Part shown: positions 25,342 through 35,100 of the stretch, one piece after another
Layout: the number at the start of each line of letters is the position of its first letter
Position numbering within the stretch: position 1 is the first letter of the stretch
Assembly: GCF_026625125.1 (NCBI RefSeq)
Contig: NZ_CP113097.1
Coordinates: 3,286,001-3,350,000 of the forward strand
Length of the DNA: 64,000 bases
DNA from: Pseudomonas putida
GTDB lineage: Bacteria > Pseudomonadota > Gammaproteobacteria > Pseudomonadales > Pseudomonadaceae
Direction: 5' to 3'
Notes under the pieces: generated by a model
Database searches by the model: none
Seen by the model: the letters and a program-made list of their open reading frames with translations, nothing else
Told to the model about the DNA's origin: nothing
Translations under genes and position numbers: made by a program

Positions 25342-26180
25342 TGCGTACCTTTCTGGCAATCTGCATGCTCGCCCTCTGCCTGCCGGCCCTGGCAGACCAA
25401 CGCCTGTTCTATCAGCCGCTGAACCGCGATGCCGACATCAGCCCGGCCCAGTGGCAGCGACTGTGGCAGGCCACGGCGGCGCAGGGTGGCAAGAGCCTGA
25501 TCGTGCAATGGAGCGCCTATGGCGACAGTGATTTTGGCGGCGCCCAGGGCTGGCTGGCCAACAGCCTGCGCCAAGCACGCGCCCAAGGCCTGGAGCTGGT
25601 GCTCGGGCTTTACATGGACCCGGATTATTACAAGCGCATCGAGCAGTCCGACAGCGAGGGGCTGAGCAGCTACTGGAAGGCTCAGTTGGGACGCTCCTTG
25701 AGTCACTATCAGCAGCTACGCCAGGACTGGAGCCTCGATGTGGTGGGGTGGTACCTGCCGATGGAACTGGACGACCTGCACTTTCATGACGCCCAGCGCC
25801 GTGAGGCGCTGTACAGCCAGCTGCAGGCATTTAACCGGCAGCTGGACAAACCGCTGCACCTCAGTGCCTTCAGTGCCGGCAGGCTGGCGCCGCGGGTCAA
25901 CGCCGCATGGCTGGATCAACTGGCGCAGCTGGGCTTGACTGTGTGGTGGCAGGACGGCGCCGGCACCGGGCGGCTGCCACCACTGGTGCGCCAAGGGTAC
26001 GAGCAGGCCTTGCCGTGCCGCGTGGGCGTGGTGCGTGAGGCATTTCGCCAGGTGAGTGGCCCGGGGCAGGCTTTTCGGGCGCAGGCGGCTGAGCCTGTGC
26101 TGACCGGCGGATGCCATGCCGAAGCGGTATTCGCGCTGCGTTATCGGCCTTGGGCTCGCGGTGTTCTGTCATTGGAGTGA
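25341..26180 (+). CDS. DUF4434 family periplasmic protein (possible glycoside hydrolase)
   Basis: This 279-residue protein has a clear signal peptide (MRTFLAICMLALCLPALA, cleavage near 18). The mature part has a TIM-barrel feel: LFYQPLNRDADISPAQW, SLIVQWSAYGD, LVLGLYMDPDYY, VVGWYLPMELDDLHF, PLHLSAFSAG and LTVWWQDGAG. WYLPMELDD and WQDGAG place acidic residues at strand ends, as in glycoside hydrolase-like folds. Similar DUF4434 proteins occur beside nfrA/nfrB in enterobacteria, as I recall. It is translationally coupled to nfrA by a TGATG overlap. I infer that it trims or processes the Nfr glycan in the periplasm; this has no direct proof here. Confidence 0.75.
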   Translation: MRTFLAICMLALCLPALADQRLFYQPLNRDADISPAQWQRLWQATAAQGGKSLIVQWSAYGDSDFGGAQGWLANSLRQARAQGLELVLGLYMDPDYYKRIEQSDSEGLSSYWKAQLGRSLSHYQQLRQDWSLDVVGWYLPMELDDLHFHDAQRREALYSQLQAFNRQLDKPLHLSAFSAGRLAPRVNAAWLDQLAQLGLTVWWQDGAGTGRLPPLVRQGYEQALPCRVGVVREAFRQVSGPGQAFRAQAAEPVLTGGCHAEAVFALRYRPWARGVLSLE

Positions 26181-26206
26181 GTGGCCGTTTGAGCAGGAAC
26201 TCAGGC

Positions 26207-27319
26207 ATGTTCAAGACCATCGAGGACCACGTTCGCCAGCAGGTCGCGCCCGCTGCACTGCGCGCCGAGTTCCGCCAGCATGAATTCGACAACTCGCGGC
26301 GCTTCTGCCAGCTGATTTTTTGCGTCAGCATCGCCGTCTGGCTAGTCTTCGACCTGATTGTCAGCTACTTGGGCAACCAGGGCTTCACCTGGCGTTCCGG
26401 CCTGTTCATGGCATTGCTGTGCAGCCTCACGGTAGTCCTGGGCTTCACCCGCCGGAGCCACCATTTCGACGTACTCAACCTGCTGTTCATCACCGTCATC
26501 ACCCTGGGCATGCGCCTGGTCATCGAAGGCCTGCCTATCGCCCTGCGCCCGGTCTGGCTGGTGCTGGGCACATCCACCGTGCTGTACAGCGTCTCGGCTC
26601 TGCCAGTCCGGCGCTGGTCGTTCTTCTGCGCCATGGTCATCACCTGGGCCATGCTCAACCCGTTCTACGGTACCAACATCGACCTCGACGAACTTGAAGC
26701 CGCCATGCTGCTCAGCTATGCGGTGTTTTTGAGCGGCCTGGTGATCTACAGCTACCTGCGCATCCGCCAGGCCAAGCTGCACAACTTCTACATGTCCAGG
26801 TTGCTGCTCGAACAGGCTTATGTAGATGTGCTCACCGAAATCCCCAACCGCCGCTCGTTCATGGTCAAGGCCGAGCGCCAATTGCACCAGGCGCCGCCGG
26901 GGCAATACCTGGCGATGATCGATATCGACAATTTCAAGAAGGTCAACGACCGCTTTGGTCATGACGTCGGCGATGACGTGCTCAAGCGCGTGGCCGCGCA
27001 CATCAAGACCACGATGCAGGGATATGAATTTGCCCGGCTGGGCGGTGAAGAGTTCGTCATTTTATTCGCCGGGCTCGACCAGCAAGACGCCGAGCGGCGC
27101 GTCGCGATGTTGTGCCAACGGGTGCGCAAGGACGTGGACGCACAACCGGTGACGATCAGCATTGGCCTGACCCGAATCGTCGCCGGGGACACCTTGAGCA
27201 TGGCGTTGATGCATGCCGACCAAGCCCTTTACCAGGCCAAGCATGCCGGTAAGGACCGCTACGTACTCTGGCAGCAGGAGGCCGACAAGCAAGCGCTCGA
27301 CCCGCAAGGCAAGGGCTGA
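26207..27319 (+). CDS. Membrane diguanylate cyclase of the nfr operon
   Basis: This 370-residue protein has about six membrane helices in residues 30-190, then a GGDEF domain beginning near DVLTEIPNRRSFM. The active site reads RLGGEEF (GGEEF at 279-283), and the metal- and substrate-binding segments MIDIDNFKKVNDRFGHDVGD are intact, so it should make c-di-GMP. The RxxD inhibitory site is missing (MQGY at that place), so product inhibition is unlikely at that site. It lies 26 bases after the DUF4434 gene. Since NfrB carries a c-di-GMP-binding domain, this cyclase is the obvious local activator of glycan synthesis. In E. coli the corresponding cyclase is not encoded in the operon. Confidence 0.88.
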   Translation: MFKTIEDHVRQQVAPAALRAEFRQHEFDNSRRFCQLIFCVSIAVWLVFDLIVSYLGNQGFTWRSGLFMALLCSLTVVLGFTRRSHHFDVLNLLFITVITLGMRLVIEGLPIALRPVWLVLGTSTVLYSVSALPVRRWSFFCAMVITWAMLNPFYGTNIDLDELEAAMLLSYAVFLSGLVIYSYLRIRQAKLHNFYMSRLLLEQAYVDVLTEIPNRRSFMVKAERQLHQAPPGQYLAMIDIDNFKKVNDRFGHDVGDDVLKRVAAHIKTTMQGYEFARLGGEEFVILFAGLDQQDAERRVAMLCQRVRKDVDAQPVTISIGLTRIVAGDTLSMALMHADQALYQAKHAGKDRYVLWQQEADKQALDPQGKG

Positions 27320-27340
27320 TCAGCCCCTGCCCTTATCGCG

Positions 27341-28588
27341 TCAAACGAAGTAGCACACCAGGTAGGCCTTGCTGTTCTCACCCGGCACGTTCGCAGTGCC
27401 GCCCAGGATCAGGCGCTGATCGTCCGGGCTCAATGCACAGTGTGCAACGTCTGCGCCCGCTTCGATGTTGGTGCGCTTCAGGCCGGTACCGTTGCCGAAG
27501 CCCGGGTCCAGTTGCCCATCTGCCAACAGGCGCCCTACCAGAAACTCGGTCTCGCGCTCGTTGTAAGGAATACCGGTCAAGCCAGCACAGACCGTGACTC
27601 GGCCGTCACGCTGCAGGCTGCGGACCCAACGGGAGCCAAAGCTGCTGGCGGCGGTTACCAGCACATCACCGCTGTTGAAGGACGGATCCAACTGTCCCGT
27701 GGACGTGACTCGCCCGACCACTGCCAGATAAGGCCGGCTGTCGGTGGCGCCGGCAACCACCAGGTCGCCGCCCTCACCCTCGACCACGTCGTAGAACTCG
27801 ATGCTCGCCCGCTGGGTACCACGCGGCGCGGTGAGACGCACGCAGCCGCCCTCGCCAAAGCCAGCGTCGGGCAGGTCATCCAGGCCCAGGCGCAGCAGCA
27901 GCCCTGCCGCATCGGTCGAGCCCCAGACCACTACCCGGCCATCCTGTTGCTGCAGGGCCCCCTCGAACCACAGGTTGGACGCATCGTTCAAGGCAAAGAC
28001 AAACACGCCGTTGTCATGGAACGAGGCGTCAAGGCTGCCATCGGCCAGCAAACGCACCAGCAGGCCCACGCTGTTCGCCTCGTGGTCGAAGCGGGTGATG
28101 GCGACCAGCAGCCGCCCATCGGCCAGTTCGGTCAGGCCAAAGGGTTCATCGTTGGATAGCAGCCCTGGCAGCTTGAGCGTTACCACCCCTGCCTCGCCGA
28201 AGCTGCGATCCGGCTCGCCATTGGGCTTGTAGCGCCCCAGGATGGGGAAGCCAGCCGACTGCGAACGGTCTTCAGCCAGCACCACGAAGTCACCACCGGC
28301 ACTGGCGATGACCTCGATCGGCTTGGCCGCATGGTCTTTACCGAACGGCGCCATGACAAAACCCTGCTGGCCGAAGCTTGGGTCCACCTGGCCCTGCTCG
28401 GTCAAACCGGCAAAGGCGACCTGGCCCGCAAAGCCGTGGCTGACCCGGGCCACCACGAACAGGCGGCCATTGTTCAACGCCATACCGTGTACGCCGCTGG
28501 CGACGTTACCGGGGAAGACAATCTCAACTTTTCCGCTTTGACCGAAAGCGGCATCCGGGATACAGCTCTTGCAGGATAATTCAGACAT
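27341..28588 (-). CDS. Delta-60 repeat beta-propeller-like protein
   Basis: This 415-residue protein is built from about seven repeats of 50-60 residues, each with a core like GQVDPSFGQQGFV, GEPDRSFGEAGVV, GSLDASFHDNGVF, DLPDAGFGEGGCV, GQLDPSFNSGDVL and GQLDPGFGNGTGL. That is the delta-60 (DUF5122) repeat, predicted to fold as a beta-propeller. No signal peptide is visible, although relatives are usually long surface proteins, so this is a compact stand-alone form. An N-terminal CKSC pair and a few other cysteines are present. The start at 28588 has GAGAGG seven bases upstream. It stands alone downstream of an AT-rich region. Function is unknown. Confidence 0.8.
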   Translation of the reverse strand: MSELSCKSCIPDAAFGQSGKVEIVFPGNVASGVHGMALNNGRLFVVARVSHGFAGQVAFAGLTEQGQVDPSFGQQGFVMAPFGKDHAAKPIEVIASAGGDFVVLAEDRSQSAGFPILGRYKPNGEPDRSFGEAGVVTLKLPGLLSNDEPFGLTELADGRLLVAITRFDHEANSVGLLVRLLADGSLDASFHDNGVFVFALNDASNLWFEGALQQQDGRVVVWGSTDAAGLLLRLGLDDLPDAGFGEGGCVRLTAPRGTQRASIEFYDVVEGEGGDLVVAGATDSRPYLAVVGRVTSTGQLDPSFNSGDVLVTAASSFGSRWVRSLQRDGRVTVCAGLTGIPYNERETEFLVGRLLADGQLDPGFGNGTGLKRTNIEAGADVAHCALSPDDQRLILGGTANVPGENSKAYLVCYFV

Positions 28589-28785
28589 CTATGGACCTCT
28601 CAATCCGTCATTAAGGAAGGCACATAAATCTCATCATCCATTGGAAAAAACTAACCCCGTGAATGATTCTAAAAATTTCGGTCGAGCATTTACGGGGGGC
28701 GAGAAAAAAGTTCGTTTATTACTTCAGAAAAGTTACCTTCGCTATTACATTCGCGAAGAAATTATTCGCTATTGAAAGTGTAAGT
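28589..28785. other. AT-rich intergenic region with direct repeats
   Basis: No gene is seen in this stretch, which is much richer in A+T than both flanks. TTCGCTATT occurs twice (28738-28746 and 28765-28773), with a TTCGCGAA palindrome between the copies. It is the upstream region of the delta-60 gene and the downstream region of the histidine kinase gene. Confidence 0.5.
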
Positions 28786-30087
28786 TTACCAAGCTGCTGG
28801 CAGACGAATCCTGAACTGCGCCCCACCCAGCGCCGACTGCGCCACGGTCAATGTCCCACCCTGCCCCTCGATGGCCCGCCGGCTGATCGCCAGCCCCAGG
28901 CCGAAGCCGCCGGTATTTCGGTCCCGGCTGCGGTCCAGGCGGTAGAACGGCTGGAAGATCCGTTCGCGCTCTTCGGCCGGGATGCCGATACCGTCGTCCT
29001 CGACCGTCAACAGGCAAGCACCGTCCTCTTCCAGGCGCAGGCACAGCAGCAGGCTCTGATCGCAATAGCGCATGCCATTGCGCACCAGGTTCTGCACGGC
29101 CCGGGCCGTCAGACGCGGGTCAAGCACAAAACGGGGCAAACCATCATCGGCGCGCACTTCCCAGCGGATGCCCCGGCTATCGAGCTCTTCGGCAAAGCCA
29201 CCAAGCACACTGTCGACCAATTCCAGCAACGATACCTCGACCCGCTCACGGGCCTGGTCGGCGTTGTACAGCCGGCTGTAGGACAGCAGTTCGAGTACCA
29301 GCTCATCCAGCTCGCGTACGTGACCGACCAGCTCCAGCAGGCGCTTGCGACTGGTGGGCGGCACTTCGTCAAACAACAGCACCAGGCCGAAGTCCAGGCG
29401 GGTGAGCGGCGTGCGCAGCTCATGGGACACGGCGTTGAGCAGCTCACGCTGCTGATTGACGTGGCGCTCCAAATCGCTGGCCATGGTGTCGAACACACCG
29501 GCCAGCTCACCGATGTTCGAATGCGGGGAAATATGCGTGCGCTCGGCCATCTGCCCCTGGCCCAGGCGCCTGGCCGTTTCCTTGAGGCGCTCGAGGTCGC
29601 GCCAGTGAGGCCACAGCCACAGCAGCAGGCAGCCGAGCAGTGCGGCGCCGATCAGCACGGTCACACCCCAGGACAGCACGTTGATGTCCAGTGGGTCCGG
29701 TGGCGAGTGCAGGCTTACCAGCCAGCCCTCCTCCAGCGGCGCCAGCACCGTTTGGTAGTAACCCCAGTCGCCGATGCGCACCGCATACAAGCCCTGGGCC
29801 AGACGCGCCTGCTCTGGCGCGCTCAAGTTGGCCTGATCGGTACGCAACAGGCTCACCTGCAGCGGCGCGAACGCCTCGGCCAGCTCCTGTTCGACCGCCG
29901 GCCATTGCTCGCGCGGGGCCTGGCGGAACTGGCGCACGATCAGTGACTGCACGCCTTTGGCCTGGTCCAGGTTGTAGGCCATGAACCGGTCATGGAACAG
30001 GCCGACGATGGCGTCTGGAATCAACAACAGAGCACCGGCATAGGCGACGATGATCACCAGGTACAGGCGCACCAGAATCTTCAGCAT
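28786..30087 (-). CDS. Sensor histidine kinase (OmpR-partner type)
   Basis: This 433-residue kinase has an N-terminal membrane helix, a periplasmic sensor loop of about 120 residues, a second helix at about 140-160 (VTVLIGAALLGCLLLWLW), a HAMP linker, and the HisKA domain with the phospho-accepting His222 in NAVSHELRTPLTRL. The ATP-binding part has the N box (NLVRNGMRYC), G1 (DDGIGIP) and G2 (GFGLGLAIS). It starts just after the response-regulator gene on the same strand, six bases past its stop. The pair is divergent from the RND pump and likely controls it. The signal is unknown. The short sensor domain resembles RstB/CpxA-like kinases. Confidence 0.9.
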   Translation of the reverse strand: MLKILVRLYLVIIVAYAGALLLIPDAIVGLFHDRFMAYNLDQAKGVQSLIVRQFRQAPREQWPAVEQELAEAFAPLQVSLLRTDQANLSAPEQARLAQGLYAVRIGDWGYYQTVLAPLEEGWLVSLHSPPDPLDINVLSWGVTVLIGAALLGCLLLWLWPHWRDLERLKETARRLGQGQMAERTHISPHSNIGELAGVFDTMASDLERHVNQQRELLNAVSHELRTPLTRLDFGLVLLFDEVPPTSRKRLLELVGHVRELDELVLELLSYSRLYNADQARERVEVSLLELVDSVLGGFAEELDSRGIRWEVRADDGLPRFVLDPRLTARAVQNLVRNGMRYCDQSLLLCLRLEEDGACLLTVEDDGIGIPAEERERIFQPFYRLDRSRDRNTGGFGLGLAISRRAIEGQGGTLTVAQSALGGAQFRIRLPAAW

Positions 30088-30093
30088 GCTGCT

Positions 30094-30795
30094 TCAGCAC
30101 TCCCATTCGACGCGACTGAACAGGTAACCCTTGCCCCACACGGTCTTGATCTTGCGCGCTTCGCCGGCACTGTCGTCAAACTTGCGCCGCAACTTGGAAA
30201 TGGCCACGTCCACCGAACGGTCAGTGCCGTTGAACTCGATGCCGCGCAGTTGCTGAAGGATCCGGTCACGGCTGAGCACCTCCCCGGCATTGCGCGCCAG
30301 CACCACCAGCAGGTTGTATTCACCGCTGGACAGTTCCACCTCTTCGCCGCGCCAACTGACCAGGCGCTCGGCCAGGTCGATGCGCAAGCCACCGACCAGG
30401 ATCTGCTCGCTGTCCAGCCGTGGCTCATGGACGCTGCTGCGCCGTAACAAGGTGCGCACCCGTGCCAGCAGCACCCGCGGCTCACACGGTTTGGTCACGT
30501 AGTCGTCGGCGCCCATCTCCAGCCCCAAGACCTGGTCGTGGCTGTCGTCGCGGGCCGTCAGCATAAGGATCGGCAGGCTTTGCGATTCGTGGCGCAGCAG
30601 GCGGCACACCTGCAGGCCGTCGACACCCGGGAGCATCAGGTCAAGGATGACCAGGTCGGGTTTATCTTGCCGCAGCGCGTCCAGCACATGGTCGCCCCGG
30701 GCGATCACCCGCACATGGAAGTCGTTGCGTTGCAGGTAGCTGGCGATCAATTCAGACAGGGCGCTGTCGTCTTCGACCAGAAGAATGTTTGGCAT
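30094..30795 (-). CDS. OmpR-family response regulator
   Basis: This 233-residue regulator has a receiver domain with the acidic pair VEDD at 8-10, the phosphorylated Asp52 in VILDLMLPG, and the conserved lysine in DDYVTKPCEP. A C-terminal winged-helix DNA-binding domain follows (ELSSGEYNLLVVLARNAGEV, VDVAISKLRRKFDD, KTVWGKGYLFS). The start at 30795 has no good ribosome-binding site, but the domain begins there. It is cotranscribed with the kinase and divergent from the RND genes. Two TTCACAC repeats 10 bases apart in the shared gap are a likely binding site. Confidence 0.92.
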   Translation of the reverse strand: MPNILLVEDDSALSELIASYLQRNDFHVRVIARGDHVLDALRQDKPDLVILDLMLPGVDGLQVCRLLRHESQSLPILMLTARDDSHDQVLGLEMGADDYVTKPCEPRVLLARVRTLLRRSSVHEPRLDSEQILVGGLRIDLAERLVSWRGEEVELSSGEYNLLVVLARNAGEVLSRDRILQQLRGIEFNGTDRSVDVAISKLRRKFDDSAGEARKIKTVWGKGYLFSRVEWEC

Positions 30796-30874
30796 AGGGC
30801 TTGGTACGGGCTGAAGGAGGCCAATGAGGCATGTGCGGCAAGAATATAGAATCCCCACGAGTGCAGGATTTTTC

Positions 30875-30891
30875 TTCACACTTTTTCACAC
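30875..30891. promoter_or_regulatory. Direct-repeat box for an OmpR-type regulator
   Basis: TTCACAC occurs at 30875-30881 and again at 30885-30891, one helical turn apart. OmpR/PhoB-type regulators bind such tandem repeats. The site lies between the response-regulator gene and the divergent RND pump genes and could control both. Confidence 0.5.
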
Positions 30892-30966
30892 ACGTCCTAC
30901 AGGTATTAACAGGCACCCGCGCCCCGCCTGCCTTAGCATACAGCCGGTCATCATCGGAAGATCCGT

Positions 30967-32142
30967 ATGCCTATCATTCTTGTCCATCGCCTGCGCCCCT
31001 TGGCGCTCGCGGCGCTTCTGGCCCTGCTCCTAGCCGGCTGCAACGATACCGAAGAGCAGGCTACCCAGCCCCCGGTACCCCAGGTGCGGGTGGAAACCCT
31101 GCAGCTTGAACCTTTGGCCATTAGCACGGAGCTCAGTGGGCGCATGCTTGCCCCGCGTACCGCCGAAGTGCGCGCACGCGTGGCGGGCGTGGTGCTCAAG
31201 CGGGTCTACCGCGAAGGCAGCGACGTCAAGCAGGGCGACGTGCTGTTTCTGATCGACCCGGCACCGCTCAAGGCCGACCACGATAGCGCCCGCGCCGCAC
31301 TGGCCAGGGCCCAGGCCAACCTGTACCAGGCCCGCCTGCAGGAGCAGCGCTACCGCGAACTGGTCGACGACAAGGCCGTCAGCCGCCAGGAGTACGACAA
31401 CGCCCGCGCGGCCTTCCTTCAGGCCGACGCCGAAGTGGCCGCGGCCAAGGCTGCGCTGGAACGGGCGCGCCTGAACCTGGGTTACGCCACGGTTACCGCA
31501 CCGATCTCCGGGCGCATCGGCCGCGCCTTGGTTACCGAAGGCGCACTGGTGGGGCAGAACGAGGCCACGCCCCTGGCGACCATCCAGCAGCTGGACCCGA
31601 TCCACGCCGACGTCACCCAGTCGACCCGCGAGCTCAACGCCCTGCGCCGTGCGCTGCGCGCAGGCGAGTTGCAGCAGGCAGGCAAGGGAGAAGCAAGCGC
31701 CACGTTGATCCAGGATGACGGTACTGCCTACCCGCTGCCCGGCAAGCTGCTGTTCTCGGACATCAGCGTCGACCCAAGCACCAACCAGATCACCCTGCGC
31801 AGCGAGTTCCCGAATCCAAACCTGGACCTGCTGCCCGGCAGCTACGTGCGCGTGCGCCTGGAGCAGGCCGTGCAGCCCAAAGGCATCAGCGTGCCCCAGC
31901 GCGCCATCCTGCGCGATAGCGCGGGAGTGCCGAAAGTGCTGGTGGTCGACGCGCAGGCGCGCATCAGCGAACGCCAAGTGGTACTGGGCAACGCCCAAGG
32001 CGACCGCTGGATCATCAGTGAAGGCCTGGCCGCCGGCGAACGAGTGGTGGTCGAGGGCCTGCAACATGTCAAGGCCGGTGACCAGGTCCAGGTCGACACG
32101 GCCCAGGGCAGCCAACCCATCGCCCAGCACAACGGCCAGTGA
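30967..32142 (+). CDS. RND efflux membrane fusion lipoprotein
   Basis: This 391-residue periplasmic adaptor has a lipoprotein signal with the lipobox LLAGC, so it is anchored by Cys25 or close to it. The order of domains is as in AcrA/MexA: a beta-barrel strand, a biotinyl-lipoyl half (VAGVVLKRVYREGSDVKQGD), a helical hairpin (about 100-170), the second lipoyl half (YATVTAPISGRIGRALV), and the membrane-proximal domain. It links the inner-membrane pump encoded 11 bases downstream to an outer-membrane channel, which is not encoded here. Regulation by the divergent two-component system is likely. Confidence 0.93.
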   Translation: MPIILVHRLRPLALAALLALLLAGCNDTEEQATQPPVPQVRVETLQLEPLAISTELSGRMLAPRTAEVRARVAGVVLKRVYREGSDVKQGDVLFLIDPAPLKADHDSARAALARAQANLYQARLQEQRYRELVDDKAVSRQEYDNARAAFLQADAEVAAAKAALERARLNLGYATVTAPISGRIGRALVTEGALVGQNEATPLATIQQLDPIHADVTQSTRELNALRRALRAGELQQAGKGEASATLIQDDGTAYPLPGKLLFSDISVDPSTNQITLRSEFPNPNLDLLPGSYVRVRLEQAVQPKGISVPQRAILRDSAGVPKVLVVDAQARISERQVVLGNAQGDRWIISEGLAAGERVVVEGLQHVKAGDQVQVDTAQGSQPIAQHNGQ

Positions 32143-32153
32143 GGGCCTGACCC

Positions 32154-35100
32154 ATGCCGCAATTCTTCATCGACCGCCCGGTATTTGCCTGGGTGGTCGC
32201 GCTGTTCATCCTGCTGGCTGGCGCCCTGGCCATCCCGCAACTGCCGGTGGCCCAATACCCCAACGTGGCCCCGCCGCAGGTGGAAATCTATGCCGTGTAC
32301 CCGGGGGCGTCCGCCGCCACCCTGGACGAGAGCGTGGTCAGCCTGATCGAGCAGGAGCTCAACGGCGCCGACAACCTGTTGTACTTCGAGTCGCAGAGCA
32401 GCCTGGGCAGCGCCACCATTACCGCCACCTTCGAGCCAGGGACCAACCCTGACCTGGCCCAGGTCGACGTGCAAAACCGCCTCAAGGTCGTAGAGTCTCG
32501 CTTGCCGCGCCCGGTGACCCAGCAAGGCCTGCAGGTGGAGAAGGTGTCCACCGGCTTTCTACTGCTCGGCACCCTGACCTCTGAAGACGGCAGCCTCGAT
32601 GAAACCGCCCTGTCAGACATCCTTGCGCGCAACGTGATGAACGAAGTTCGCCGCCTCAAGGGCGTCGGCAAAGCTCAGCTGTATGGCTCCGAGCGTGCCA
32701 TGCGGATCTGGATCGACCCGGGCAAGCTGATCGGTTTCAGCCTCACGCCCAACGATGTGGCCAACGCCATCGCCGCCCAGAACGCCCAGGTGGCGCCCGG
32801 CAGCATCGGTGACCTGCCTGCCCGCAGCACCCAGGAGATCACCGCCAATGTGGTGGTCAAGGGCCAGCTGAGCACGCCGGAGGAGTTTGCCGCCATTGTG
32901 CTACGCGCCAACCCCGACGGCTCGACGGTGACCATCGGCGATGTGGCGCGGGTCGAGATCGGCGCCCAGGAATACCAGTACGGCACACGCCTGAACGGCA
33001 AGCCGGCCAGCGCCTTCAGCGTGCAGCTGGCGCCGGGCGCCAACGCCATGCAAACCGCCACCCTGGTGCGGGCGAAGATGCAGGAGCTGTCGGTGTATTT
33101 CCCGGAGGGGGTCAGGTACGACATCCCGTATGACACATCGCCGTTCGTCAAGGTCTCCATCCAGCAGGTCATCAGCACCCTGTTCGAAGCCATGCTGCTG
33201 GTGTTCGCCGTGATGTTCCTGTTCCTGCAGAACCTGCGCTGCACGCTGATCCCGACCCTGGTGGTGCCGGTGGCGCTGATGGGGACCTTCGCCGTGATGC
33301 TGGCGCTGGGCTTCTCGGTCAACGTGCTGACGCTGTTCGGCATGGTCCTGGCCATTGGCATCCTGGTCGACGATGCCATCGTGGTGGTGGAGAACGTGGA
33401 ACGCATCATGGCCGAGGAAGGCCTGCCGCCGAAGGCCGCGACGCGCAAGGCGATGGGCCAGATCAGCGGCGCCATCATCGGCATCACCCTGGTGCTGGTG
33501 GCGGTGTTCCTGCCCATGGCCTTCATGAAAGGCTCTGTCGGGGTGATCTACCAGCAGTTCTCGCTGTCGATGGCGGTGTCGATCCTGTTCTCGGCGTTTC
33601 TGGCCCTGAGCCTGACCCCTGCCCTGTGCGCCACACTGCTCAAACCGGTGGCCCAGGGCGGCCACCATCAACGCAAGGGCTTCTTCGGCTGGTTCAACCG
33701 CAGTTTCGACCGCGTGAGCGACGGCTACCAGCGCTGGGTTGTGCAGGCCCTCAAGCGCAGCGGCCGCTACCTGCTGGTGTATGGCCTGCTGCTGGCGGTG
33801 CTCGGCTACGGCTTCAGCCAGTTGCCCACGGCGTTTTTGCCCACTGAAGACCAGGGCTACACCATCACCGACATCCAACTGCCACCAGGCGCCAGCCGCA
33901 TGCGTACCGAGCAGGTAGCCGCGCAGATCGAGGCGCACAACGCCCAGGAGCCGGGCGTGGGCAACACCACGGTGATTCTCGGTTTCAGCTTCTCCGGCAG
34001 CGGGCAGAACGCGGCGCTGACCTTCACCACCCTGAAGGACTGGGCAGAACGCGGCGCCGACGACAGTGCCCAGGCGATTGCCGAGCGCGCCAGCGCTGCA
34101 TTTTCCCGGATCCGCGACGCGGTCGCTTTCTCCGTGCTGCCGCCGCCTATCGACGGGCTGGGTGAGTCCACCGGTTTCGAGTTCCGCCTGCAGGACCGTG
34201 GGGGCATGGGCCATGCCGCACTCATGGCGGCACGTGACGAACTGCTGGCCGGCGCCGCGAGCAGCAAGATACTGGTGAACGTACGCGAGGCTTCGCTGGC
34301 CGAAAGCCCGCAGGTACAGCTGGAAATCGACCGCCGCCAGGCCAATGCATTGGGCATATCGTTCGCCGACATCGGCGCGGTGCTGGACACCGCCGTGGGC
34401 TCCAACTACGTCAACGACTTCCCTAACCAGGGCCGCATGCAGCGGGTGGTGGTGCAGGCCGCAGGCGACCAGCGCAGCCAGGTCGAGGACCTGCTGAAGA
34501 TCCACGTACGCAACAGCAGCGGCAAGATGGTGCCCTTAGGCGCCTTCGTCCAGGCCAAATGGGTCAGTGGCCCGGTGCAGCTGACCCGTTACAACGGCTA
34601 CCCGGCGGTGTCGATTTCCGGTGAGCCGGCAGCCGGCTATAGCTCGGGCGAGGCCATGGCCGAAGTCGAGCGCCTGGTCGCGCAGTTGCCGGCCGGTGCC
34701 GGCCTGGAATGGACCGGCCTGTCCTTGCAGGAGCGCCTGTCCGGCAGCCAGGCACCGCTGCTGATGGCGCTGTCACTGCTGGTGGTGTTCCTGTGCCTGG
34801 CGGCGCTGTACGAAAGCTGGTCGATCCCTACCGCCGTGCTGCTGGTGGTACCGCTCGGCGTGCTCGGCGCAGTCCTGGCGGTGACCCTGCGCGGCATGCC
34901 CAACGATGTGTTCTTCAAGGTCGGTTTGATCACCCTGATCGGCTTGTCGGCGAAGAACGCCATCCTCATCATCGAGTTCGCCAAAGGCCTGGTGGACCAA
35001 GGCGTGGAACCCTTTGACGCCGCTGTGCAGGCCGCGCGCCTGCGCCTGCGGCCGATCGTGATGACCTCGCTGGCGTTCATCCTCGGCGTGGTGCCACTGG

